The translations under genes and the position numbers were made by a program. From Candidatus Saccharimonadales bacterium (GTDB lineage Bacteria > Patescibacteriota > Saccharimonadia > Saccharimonadales > Saccharimonadaceae), in the NCBI GenBank assembly GCA_030146045.1, contig JASLDG010000034.1, forward strand, positions 1 through 5,776: 5,776 nucleotides of DNA, in the 5' to 3' direction. Under the pieces are notes generated by a model. It had not been told where the DNA came from, searched no databases, and saw only the letters and a program-made list of their open reading frames with translations. Shown one piece after another: positions 1 to 4,397 of this stretch; positions within the stretch are counted from its first letter, which is position 1, and every line of letters begins with the position of its first letter.

Positions 1-22
1 TTGATGGCTTATTCATATTTCT

Positions 23-51
23 ATTGTATATAAAATTAGCACTCATTGCAA
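23..51 (-). promoter_or_regulatory. Sigma70-type promoter under CIRCE control, leftward
   Basis: On the minus strand there is -35 TTGCAA (51-46), a 17-nt spacer and -10 TACAAT (28-23). The -35 sits inside the CIRCE spacer and one CIRCE arm fills most of the promoter spacer. An ATG at 16-14 lies only 6 nt after the -10, where transcription should start, so the gene may be leaderless (first residues M-N-K-P-S, then off the window). On the plus strand the same -35 has no good -10 partner, which supports the leftward direction. Confidence 0.75.
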
Positions 52-62
52 TAGAGTGCTAA
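36..62. promoter_or_regulatory. CIRCE operator (HrcA binding site)
   Basis: The sequence shows a perfect 9-9-9 CIRCE inverted repeat: TTAGCACTC (36-44), a 9-nt spacer (45-53) and GAGTGCTAA (54-62). CIRCE is the known operator of the heat-shock repressor HrcA and normally precedes groESL, dnaK or hrcA operons. It overlaps the -35 box of a leftward promoter, so HrcA binding would block initiation. The regulated gene lies beyond the left edge and cannot be named from here; groES/groEL is the usual target. Confidence 0.95.
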
Positions 63-78
63 TTTAGATTATTTCAGG

Positions 79-109
79 GGGTGTACTCTCGGCTCAGTGA
101 GATACACCC
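79..109 (-). terminator. Hairpin after the microprotein operon, probable terminator
   Basis: The arms GGGTGTA and TACACCC (79-85 / 103-109) continue into TCTC/GAGA (87-90 / 99-102) with one bulged base at 86 and an 8-nt loop (91-98). It begins 8 nt after the stop codon of the last small ORF and separates that operon from the CIRCE promoter. The following minus-strand sequence is A/T-rich but has no real T run, so this is an imperfect intrinsic terminator or a 3'-end-stabilising hairpin. The minus-strand loop carries UGAGCC, complementary to GGCUCA in the operon's 5' leader. Confidence 0.55.
84..96 (+). repeat. 13-bp inverted repeat, left copy (in 3' hairpin)
   Basis: TACTCTCGGCTCA reads here on the plus strand; its exact reverse complement lies at 787-799. 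This copy forms part of the stem and loop of the hairpin at 79-109. After one mismatch the match continues for 3 more bases (TGA). Confidence 0.85.
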
Positions 110-117
110 TTTGCTGC

Positions 118-378
118 CTACTGGAGGCGGCTATCGACACGCCATGACTGATCACCCAGCGCCTCGCGAAATGAGGGCTTGCGCTGCTTCTGCTTCGCGG
201 AGCCCTGACGGAGACGGAAGTCCTTGATGACCTCCCACACGCACCGCGCCGAATCGAGCCTGGTTGCCCGGCGTACGGGCTGCGGCATCGAACCGCGGTC
301 ACGCAGCTCGTGATTGAGCTGCCTCACCGTCTTGCCGGGTGTCGTTGCCTGAACCCAGGCGTAGATCGAACGAATCAT
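118..378 (-). CDS. Basic 86-aa hypothetical protein, last gene of the microprotein operon
   Basis: I do not recognise this protein. The start at 378 is chosen because AAAGGAAG sits about 6 nt before the ATG and 14 nt after the stop of the previous small ORF; the frame is open further upstream, but that stretch overlaps the preceding gene. The 86-aa product has no membrane segment and is strongly basic: I count 19 Lys/Arg against 8 Asp/Glu, with a cluster around residues 55-71 (RLRQ, KQKQRK). That charge would suit nucleic-acid or phospholipid binding, but this is inference only. Codons favour G/C (CGG, GTC, CTG, GCC), unlike tig and hisS. A hairpin follows within 10 nt of the stop, so it ends the transcription unit. 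It is probably made together with the three TM microproteins encoded upstream. Confidence 0.65.
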   Translation of the reverse strand: MIRSIYAWVQATTPGKTVRQLNHELRDRGSMPQPVRRATRLDSARCVWEVIKDFRLRQGSAKQKQRKPSFREALGDQSWRVDSRLQ

Positions 379-392
379 GGTACACTTCCTTT

Positions 393-524
393 CTATCGGA
401 TGAATGGATACGCCGGCTCGTTGCCAGCGTTTTCGACCACGATCAGTCCTACGATCGCGATCACAATGCTCGTCCCGAGCAAAACCTTCTGCCACCGAGG
501 CAGTCCGCTCCCCGTATCAGGCAC
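393..524 (-). CDS. Single-TM microprotein (43 aa, possibly 58 aa), third gene of the operon
   Basis: This short frame starts with GTG at 524 and ends in TAG 14 nt before the next gene. The product is a short polar N-terminus (PDTGSGLPRWQK), one clear hydrophobic segment (about residues 13-30: VLLGTSIVIAIVGLIVV) and a short C-terminal tail ending PAYPFIR. GGAG lies 9 nt before this GTG. An in-frame GTG at 569, preceded by GGTGG at 6 nt, would give a 58-aa form with an extra Ser/Thr-rich N-terminus; I cannot decide between them. Either start lies inside the preceding ORF, so translation is probably coupled. I know no family for it. Single-TM microproteins of this size include small complex subunits and type I toxins, but neither role is shown. 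Confidence rests on the TM signal, the tight spacing and the operon context. Confidence 0.55.
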   Translation of the reverse strand: MPDTGSGLPRWQKVLLGTSIVIAIVGLIVVENAGNEPAYPFIR

Positions 525-639
525 CGAACTGCGCTCCGTTTTGCCGCTGCTTCCGGGCGTCGATGACACGTAGCGCCACCAAGCCGAACAATCCGCCCGC
601 CCCGACCAACAGCCGGGCGGTCATGGTCTTCTTATTCAT
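517..639 (-). CDS. Single-TM microprotein (40 aa), second gene of the operon
   Basis: The ATG at 639 overlaps the end of the first gene by 8 nt (ATGAATAA), and GGTGGAG lies 2-3 nt before the ATG. The 40-aa product begins MNKKTMTAR, has one hydrophobic, glycine-rich segment (about residues 10-26, LLVGAGGLFGLVALRVI) and ends in a basic, Gln-rich tail (DARKQRQNGAQFGA). Positive charges flank both sides of the segment, so orientation is unclear. It stops with TGA, the only TGA stop I see in the window. The reading frame continues past that TGA into the 86-aa gene's frame, so a recoded or mutated TGA would fuse the two; the intervening TM ORF and the SD before the 86-aa gene argue against that. 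No family recognised. Confidence 0.55.
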   Translation of the reverse strand: MNKKTMTARLLVGAGGLFGLVALRVIDARKQRQNGAQFGA

Positions 640-766
640 GACTCCACCTTTCCATGATGGACTCGTGCTCCTTCAGGCCGGCCTGCTCGACATATGTCTT
701 GTACACAGCGTGGGCAACCAGAGCAACTGCTCCGGCGCAGGCCGTAATCAGTAGTAGTTTCTTCAT
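632..766 (-). CDS. Single-TM microprotein (44 aa), first gene of the operon
   Basis: The start at 766 has GAGAG 5 nt upstream as a Shine-Dalgarno and lies about 32 nt after the predicted transcription start. The 44-aa product begins MKKLLLITACAGAVALVAHA, a short basic N-terminus followed by a hydrophobic segment (about residues 4-21), then a charged tail (VYKTYVEQAGLKEHESIMER...). It could be a membrane-anchored microprotein with the tail outside the membrane. Cys10 lies within the hydrophobic stretch (ITAC-A), which is lipobox-like only in a loose sense, so a lipoprotein is possible but weakly supported. Its stop codon overlaps the start of the next gene. No family recognised. The good promoter, SD and overlap make it a credible gene despite its size. 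Confidence 0.65.
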   Translation of the reverse strand: MKKLLLITACAGAVALVAHAVYKTYVEQAGLKEHESIMERWSHE

Positions 767-786
767 GTACGCTCTCTTTCATTCAT

Positions 787-799
787 TGAGCCGAGAGTA
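787..799 (-). repeat. 13-bp inverted repeat, right copy (at the operon's 5' end)
   Basis: TGAGCCGAGAGTA is the exact reverse complement of 84-96. Twelve of its 13 bases fall inside the predicted 5' leader, directly at the expected transcription start. The two copies bracket the G+C-rich cassette. I see no target-site duplication next to them, so terminal repeats of a mobile unit are not supported beyond the symmetry itself. Confidence 0.85.
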
Positions 800-804
800 G
801 GCCA

Positions 805-833
805 ATTTTACCACCAAAATAACTCTTAGTCAA
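805..833 (-). promoter_or_regulatory. Consensus-like promoter of the microprotein operon
   Basis: On the minus strand there is -35 TTGACT (833-828), a 17-nt spacer and -10 TAAAAT (810-805), the best -35/-10 pair in the window. Transcription would start near A798, giving a 32-nt leader before the first ATG. That leader starts ACUCUC and carries GAGAG (776-772) as the SD. CUCUC (797-793) can pair exactly with this GAGAG around a 16-nt loop and sequester the ribosome binding site. A 7-codon mini-ORF (ATG at 786) would end in a TGA overlapping the first gene's ATG; it may be chance. Confidence 0.8.
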
Positions 834-846
834 TATCCATACTATG

Positions 847-876
847 AATACCCCGCACCTTACGATGCGGGGTATT
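847..876 (-). terminator. Perfect 11-bp hairpin downstream of tig
   Basis: The arms AATACCCCGCA and TGCGGGGTATT form an uninterrupted 11-bp stem with an 8-nt loop, starting 19 nt after the tig stop codon. The continuing minus-strand sequence (CATAGTATGG) has no T run, so it may slow or stop polymerase inefficiently or protect the 3' end. It separates tig from the promoter of the next operon. Confidence 0.65.
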
Positions 877-895
877 AGACTTTCTACGATGCACT

Positions 896-2173
896 TTACT
901 TCGTATTGAGCGCTACAAGATGATCAATCGTCTTATCGGTCAGCAAGCGATTAGCGATATCACGCTGCACTTCCGGTGTTGTGAAATCCTGACCTGATTT
1001 ATTGCCGAATTGTGCCTGGTATTCATTGACCCTAGCAGCAAGTTCCTCATCGGTTGCCGTTACCTTTTCGACCTTGCTCAGCTCAGCAAGCACTAAACCG
1101 GCTTTAACACGGTTCTCCGCCGATGTCTTCACTTCTGTATCAAGCCATTCTTCCTTGGTCAACTTCTTGCTCGCAAGATACATATCAAGTGTCAAACCCT
1201 GATACATCAAGTTCTGCGTCATGTCACGCTCGATACTCTGCATTTGATCTTGCACTAAGATACTCGGAACGGGTACTGTACTTTTTTCTATCAACTGCGT
1301 GACAAGTGCGTCTTTGAGCTTATCAAGCGATTCTTTCTCGCGCTGCGTCGTAATCTCACGCTTAATATCATCCTTCAGTTCTTTGACCGTCTTGAACGGG
1401 CCGGCTTTCGCTGCCAGTTCATCATTCAGCTCAGGCAATACCTTTTCTTTGACTTCTTTGAGCGTGACACTAAATACCACCTTAGCACCAGCAAGGTCTG
1501 TTACATGATATTCTTTTGGAAACTTCAAATCCAAATCAAAAGCGTCATCCGCTTTATGACCGACAATACCTTCTTCGAAGCCGGGAATAAACTGCCCTGA
1601 ACCAAGCTCAAGTACGTAATCAGTTGCCGTCCCGCCGTCAAACGCAACATCGTCTTTCTTGCCGACAAAATCAAGCACGACTTCATCACCCTTTTGTGCC
1701 TTGCGATCAACCACCTTGCGCTCAGCATAGCCTTGGCGAATCCGCTCAATAATCTCATCGACATCTTTTGCTGCTACCGATATCTTTTCCTGCTTTGCGG
1801 TCAGTTTTTTGTAATCACCAAGTGTTACCTCTGGTAGCACTTCAGCTTCTGCCGTGAATTCAAGCTCCTTACCAGGTACAAACTTCTTGACATCCACTTG
1901 CGGACGATCGATTGCCTGAATATTGTTGCTCGTAAAGGCCTCAGCTACTGCTTTTGAAAGCGCATCATCAAGTGTTTGCTCCGCAAGTGCATTGGGATTC
2001 ACATGTTTTGCTACAACGCTAGCAGGCGCTTTGCCTTGACGAAATCCAGGTACTTTCAGTTTTTTCGCAAGTTTTGTGAGCGCTACGTGCTCAGCATCAT
2101 TCAGTTCTTTTTCGCCGAGCGTGATTGTCAGCTCGACACTCGTGTCGGTTAGGTGTTTCACAGAAGTCTTCAT
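896..2173 (-). CDS. tig: Trigger factor, ribosome-associated chaperone / peptidyl-prolyl isomerase
   Basis: Trigger factor binds the ribosome at the exit tunnel and shields nascent chains in the cytoplasm. The 425-aa product has the family layout. The N-terminal ribosome-binding domain (about 1-120) carries the signature GFRQGKAP at residues 43-50. The FKBP-type isomerase domain (about 160-245) contains GDEVVLDFVG and LGSGQFIPGFEEGIVG. The rest is the helical C-terminal chaperone domain, starting around VLPELNDELAAKAG. Length is near the family norm (about 430). The start at 2173 matches the conserved N-terminus (MKTSVKHL...VELTITL). There is no Shine-Dalgarno; a good promoter lies so close that the mRNA should be nearly leaderless. 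The gene follows hisS after 65 bp, where I see no clear terminator, so it may also receive hisS read-through. A stable hairpin follows the gene. Confidence 0.97.
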   Translation of the reverse strand: MKTSVKHLTDTSVELTITLGEKELNDAEHVALTKLAKKLKVPGFRQGKAPASVVAKHVNPNALAEQTLDDALSKAVAEAFTSNNIQAIDRPQVDVKKFVPGKELEFTAEAEVLPEVTLGDYKKLTAKQEKISVAAKDVDEIIERIRQGYAERKVVDRKAQKGDEVVLDFVGKKDDVAFDGGTATDYVLELGSGQFIPGFEEGIVGHKADDAFDLDLKFPKEYHVTDLAGAKVVFSVTLKEVKEKVLPELNDELAAKAGPFKTVKELKDDIKREITTQREKESLDKLKDALVTQLIEKSTVPVPSILVQDQMQSIERDMTQNLMYQGLTLDMYLASKKLTKEEWLDTEVKTSAENRVKAGLVLAELSKVEKVTATDEELAARVNEYQAQFGNKSGQDFTTPEVQRDIANRLLTDKTIDHLVALNTK

Positions 2174-2182
2174 ATAGAAACT

Positions 2183-2211
2183 ACTATAACAGATACGGAT
2201 ATCCGTTTCAA
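2183..2211 (-). promoter_or_regulatory. tig promoter with a palindromic spacer
   Basis: On the minus strand there is -35 TTGAAA (2211-2206), a 17-nt spacer and -10 TATAGT (2188-2183). The ATG of tig is 9 nt beyond the -10, so the transcript would have about 0-3 nt of leader. A perfect 12-bp palindrome, ACGGATATCCGT (2195-2206), lies almost entirely in the spacer. It could be an operator, though no regulator is known for it. Confidence 0.7.
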
Positions 2212-2238
2212 ATCAAGAGGGCCAACTATAAGACCGAT

Positions 2239-3579
2239 CTAATCGAAGAATTCAGAAAACTCATCACCTTGCAGTCGAGCTCGATGATCTTTGACGAGAC
2301 TCACAATGCGTTCAAGCGCTATCGTCTCTTCTTCAGTTGTTTTTACATTCTTAAACGGATATAGTGCTTTTTCGCGCTCGTTCTCGCCAACAAACACCAT
2401 ATATGGCACGTTCTTTTTAACGTACGCCTTGATCTGCTTGTCCAGCTTGCGTCCAGAAATATCTACCTCAACAGACACACCTTCCGCGCGCAATTCGCGA
2501 GCAACCGCTTCGGCCCCGTCAAGATTACCGTCAACGACTACAATCCCCACCTCTGTCGTTGATGCAAGTTCAGGCAGCAAATTATGTGAGCGCAAAAAGA
2601 GCTCGGTTGTCGTCAGTCCTGGCGCCATACCAACCGTTGCAATCGGATCGACCCCGAAGAGCCCTACAAGCCCATCATATCGACCACCGCCAAACATTGA
2701 ACGATTGTTTTCCGGATGCATATCAAACGCTTCAAAAACCGTACCAGTGTAGTAATCGAGTCCACGCATTAGTGCAGCATCGAACACAACTGTTTTAATG
2801 CCACGCATGTCAAGCAAGCGAAATAGTTCACGCACATCTTCGGCCGGTTGGCTTTCGGCGACATCACTTGGAAGCTCGTCGATCGTCTTGGCCGAAAGTA
2901 ATGTTGCGAGCTTTTTACGGCCGCGATCTGCCGCCTCATCGCCAAAGATCTCGTGGGCCTGGGCCACAAAGTCATCGGTTGAAATCTTATCTTTCCGATC
3001 GAGCAGCTTCATCATCAGCTGCGATTGAACACCATCGAGCTCAAGATAATTCGTCAGGCAGAAATCAATCAATTGGCGATTGTTCACTTTGATCTTATAC
3101 ATGGCGTCCTTCGCCCCAAATGCTTTGAACATCTCATCTGCAAGAGAAATAATCTCCGCCTCGGCACGAATACTTTCAACACCAAAAATATCCGTATTGA
3201 GCTGCCAAAATTCGCGCTCGCGACCACGCTGCGGGCGCTCATATCGCATGAAATTCGCAATACTATAGAGGCGCGCCGGATACCCAAGCTCTTGACGACG
3301 AGCTGCTACCATGCGACTCACACTTGGTGTCATTTCCGGACGAATCGCCACTACCCTGTCGCCGCGATCAGTAAACGCATAGGTTTGTTCACCCGCAAGC
3401 TCTTGTCCTGATTTTGCCGTATATACCTCGAGCGGCTCAAGCATCGGAGCACCGTATTCCTGATAGCCGTGCAATTCGGCGACCCGTCGCCATACACCAA
3501 ATATATAATTCTGAACTCGTTTATCCTCTGGATAGTAGTCACGGGTTCCTTTGTAGCTTTGAAAAGAAAGTGTACTCAT
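2239..3579 (-). CDS. hisS: Histidyl-tRNA synthetase (class II)
   Basis: HisRS charges tRNA-His with histidine using ATP, in the cytoplasm, usually as a dimer. From the start at 3579 the product is 446 aa. Visible elements are: YKGTRDYYPED at the N-terminus; RPEMTPSVSRM (80-90); motif 2, RYERPQRGREREFWQLNTD (112-130); the HisRS-specific LDYYTGTVFEAF (274-285); GGGRYDGLVGLFG (297-309); and a C-terminal anticodon-binding domain (about 343-430). The motif 3 region reads VGMAPGLTTTELFL (316-329) and lacks the Arg usual in class II motif 3. An ATG 18 nt upstream (3597) is in frame, but the ATG at 3579 gives the standard N-terminus, is preceded by AGGA at about 9-10 nt, and follows a possible promoter. 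An attenuator-like leader lies directly upstream, and tig follows 65 bp downstream. Confidence 0.96.
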   Translation of the reverse strand: MSTLSFQSYKGTRDYYPEDKRVQNYIFGVWRRVAELHGYQEYGAPMLEPLEVYTAKSGQELAGEQTYAFTDRGDRVVAIRPEMTPSVSRMVAARRQELGYPARLYSIANFMRYERPQRGREREFWQLNTDIFGVESIRAEAEIISLADEMFKAFGAKDAMYKIKVNNRQLIDFCLTNYLELDGVQSQLMMKLLDRKDKISTDDFVAQAHEIFGDEAADRGRKKLATLLSAKTIDELPSDVAESQPAEDVRELFRLLDMRGIKTVVFDAALMRGLDYYTGTVFEAFDMHPENNRSMFGGGRYDGLVGLFGVDPIATVGMAPGLTTTELFLRSHNLLPELASTTEVGIVVVDGNLDGAEAVARELRAEGVSVEVDISGRKLDKQIKAYVKKNVPYMVFVGENEREKALYPFKNVKTTEEETIALERIVSLVKDHRARLQGDEFSEFFD

Positions 3580-3587
3580 TGATTGTA

Positions 3588-3616
3588 ATCCTATCATATT
3601 TATCTGTTATTGGCAA
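3588..3616 (-). promoter_or_regulatory. Possible hisS-proximal promoter, or Shine-Dalgarno of the read-through mRNA
   Basis: On the minus strand, TTGCCA (3616-3611), a 17-nt spacer and TAGGAT (3593-3588) form a possible promoter whose start would lie 1-2 nt before the hisS ATG. The same TAGGAT contains AGGA at a usable distance from that ATG, so in mRNA reading through the upstream terminator it could act as the ribosome binding site. Sequence alone cannot separate the two roles. If it is a promoter, hisS also has a basal transcript that escapes attenuation. Confidence 0.45.
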
Positions 3617-3617
3617 G

Positions 3618-3639
3618 CATAAGGCCCTTCTGTCTTATG
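3618..3639 (-). other. Hairpin between attenuator terminator and hisS
   Basis: CATAAG (3639-3634 on the minus strand) pairs with CTTATG (3623-3618) around a 10-nt loop, directly after the terminator T run. It has no T run of its own. It would lie in the read-through leader of hisS; its role is unknown. Confidence 0.35.
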
Positions 3640-3668
3640 AAAAAACGCCGGAGATAGATCGGCGTCTT
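3640..3668 (-). terminator. Intrinsic terminator of the hisS leader (attenuator terminator)
   Basis: On the minus strand ACGCCG (3665-3660) and CGGCGT (3650-3645) form a G+C-rich 6-bp stem with a 9-nt loop, extendable outward by G-U and two A-U pairs. U residues run from 3645 to 3640. It stands about 60 bp before hisS and after a short promoter-driven leader, so it would cut off hisS transcription started upstream. Both stem arms also belong to the competing antiterminator. Confidence 0.85.
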
Positions 3669-3699
3669 GGAAAGTGTTGCATACACAAAATCAACCGAT

Positions 3700-3744
3700 C
3701 TATTCCGGCAACAGATGGGTATGATGGAGCGTGTAATGACTCAT
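3700..3744 (-). CDS. Histidine-rich leader peptide of hisS (14 aa)
   Basis: The 15-codon ORF encodes MSHYTLHHTHLLPE and stops at TAG. Four of 14 residues are His, all CAT, with three of them among four consecutive codons (HHTH). It begins 7 nt after a TATAAT -10 box, so translation would start at or next to the mRNA 5' end without a Shine-Dalgarno, like neighbouring genes. A 6-bp hairpin, GUAUGA/UCAUAC (3746-3741 / 3724-3719), could hide the start codon in untranslated RNA. The peptide itself probably has no function; its translation would report how well tRNA-His is charged, the product of the gene downstream. No Gln- or Phe-like codon run offers a rival reading. It is far shorter than normal gene-calling cut-offs. 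Confidence 0.85.
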   Translation of the reverse strand: MSHYTLHHTHLLPE

Positions 3745-3751
3745 ACTTTTA

Positions 3752-3780
3752 ATTATAGCATAAAACAGATATGACGTCTA
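3752..3780 (-). promoter_or_regulatory. Extended -10 promoter of the hisS leader
   Basis: On the minus strand the -10 is a perfect TATAAT (3757-3752) preceded by an extended TGC, with -35 TAGACG (3780-3775; four of six consensus bases) at 17 nt. It begins directly at the stop codon of the 196-aa gene. Transcription would begin around 3746-3744, at the leader ORF's ATG. Confidence 0.85.
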
Positions 3781-4371
3781 CTATGACCGAACTCGCCTTA
3801 GTTGATCACTCTGGCTATAGTATTGTTCGATATCCTCGATAAGTCGCTCGCAATCGCCACTCGTCATACATGCAATATCCTCTTCCATTTCAAGAGTCGT
3901 TGCGATATCATCTGGTATCATGAAGGTACTCAACCCATGCTCCAAGGGGCGAAGATGCGGCTTTTTGATAAACGACAAGGTTCGCTCGGCCTTTGTAACG
4001 GCACTGTGTTGCCACTCAAAGCTATAAATTGACTGCATGCGACGATAACGGCGCGAATCGCCATCACCAAAATAATCAGTATCAAACAGTTGCATCGACC
4101 ACGCATCAGTAGCAAGCGCTTGGCGAGCAACATTCACGCCTACAATCCGGCGGCGCTGCAACGGCACATCAAGCACTTCTGGGTCGAGAGCCTCATTTTC
4201 GCTATCCAACATGAGACGACTCCAGTACTTACAAGGAGCTTTTCGAATAATCCGCAACGATTCTTTTTTGCGCGCTACTGATAGTGAGCAGATCGCAAGC
4301 CGTTGCATCTGATGCGGGTGCGGCATATCATCATCACGCGCATCATAATCAGTCAATCGGTCGTATGTCAT
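3781..4371 (-). CDS. Hypothetical soluble protein, 196 aa
   Basis: I do not recognise this protein. The start at 4371 has AAGGGAG 8 nt upstream. The longer in-frame form beginning at GTG 4407 would start inside the -10 box of the predicted promoter, so the shorter one is preferred. The 196-aa product has no signal peptide or membrane segment and is rich in charged and aromatic residues. It begins with an acidic, His-containing region (MTYDRLTDYDARDDDMPHPH), has basic stretches (SVARKKESLRIIRK, 31-44; LQRRR, 71-75), and ends with an acidic helix-like section (MEEDIACMTSGDCERLIEDIEQYY, in pieces over 162-185) before RRVRS. No catalytic motif is apparent. It has its own promoter and is followed by the hisS leader promoter, so it looks monocistronic. 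It may be a lineage-specific protein. Confidence 0.8.
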   Translation of the reverse strand: MTYDRLTDYDARDDDMPHPHQMQRLAICSLSVARKKESLRIIRKAPCKYWSRLMLDSENEALDPEVLDVPLQRRRIVGVNVARQALATDAWSMQLFDTDYFGDGDSRRYRRMQSIYSFEWQHSAVTKAERTLSFIKKPHLRPLEHGLSTFMIPDDIATTLEMEEDIACMTSGDCERLIEDIEQYYSQSDQLRRVRS

Positions 4372-4397
4372 ACTACTGTCTCCCTTTGGTATTGGAC

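Larger units (their letters stand above)
3640..3746 (-). promoter_or_regulatory. Histidine attenuator leader of hisS (terminator/antiterminator switch)
   Basis: The roughly 107-nt leader RNA has two mutually exclusive folds. In the antiterminator, GCCGG (3709-3705) pairs with CCGGC (3651-3647) and AUAGAUCGG (3703-3695) pairs with CCGAUCUAU (3662-3654): 14 bp with a 1x2 internal loop. This uses both arms of the terminator stem. The leader ORF's UAG stop (3702-3700) lies inside the 5' antiterminator arm. A ribosome reaching the stop would therefore mask that arm and let the terminator form. One stalled at the His codons (3738-3715) would leave it free, giving read-through into hisS. A further 6-bp pairing, UGUUGC (3713-3708) with GCAACA (3680-3675), could act as a pause or anti-antiterminator helix. 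The logic matches known leader-peptide attenuation (his, trp, pheST operons); its presence here is inferred. Confidence 0.85.

Noticed and set aside
118..495. Longer 125-aa form of the 86-aa gene from the GTG at 495
   Set aside because: The extension runs through the TM microprotein coding region in another frame, and the ATG at 378 has a proper SD.
118..639. UGA recoding that would fuse the 40-aa and 86-aa ORFs (same frame across TGA at 519-517)
   Set aside because: The long genes contain no in-frame TGA, another TM ORF overlaps the gap, and the 86-aa gene has its own SD and ATG. The standard code is simpler.
310..754. Plus-strand ORFs in the G+C-rich cassette (75-116 aa)
   Set aside because: They run antisense to the microprotein operon and have no promoter or SD; high G+C lengthens chance ORFs.
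2291..2752. Plus-strand 153-aa ORF and other plus-strand ORFs over hisS and tig
   Set aside because: They are antisense shadows of clearly conserved genes, with low-complexity Ser/Thr-rich products and no SD.
3580..3597. Upstream ATG (3597) as the hisS start
   Set aside because: It adds MIGLQS before a standard HisRS N-terminus, has no SD, and overlaps the possible promoter or SD element.
3640..3746. Housekeeping small RNA (SRP 4.5S-like)
   Set aside because: The size and the GCCGGAA stretch prompted the idea, but the conserved SRP apical loop pairs are missing and the sequence codes for a His-rich leader.
3640..3750. T-box riboswitch upstream of hisS
   Set aside because: No T-box consensus (UGGNACCGCG-like) or specifier stem is visible; the His-rich ORF with overlapping antiterminator explains the leader better.
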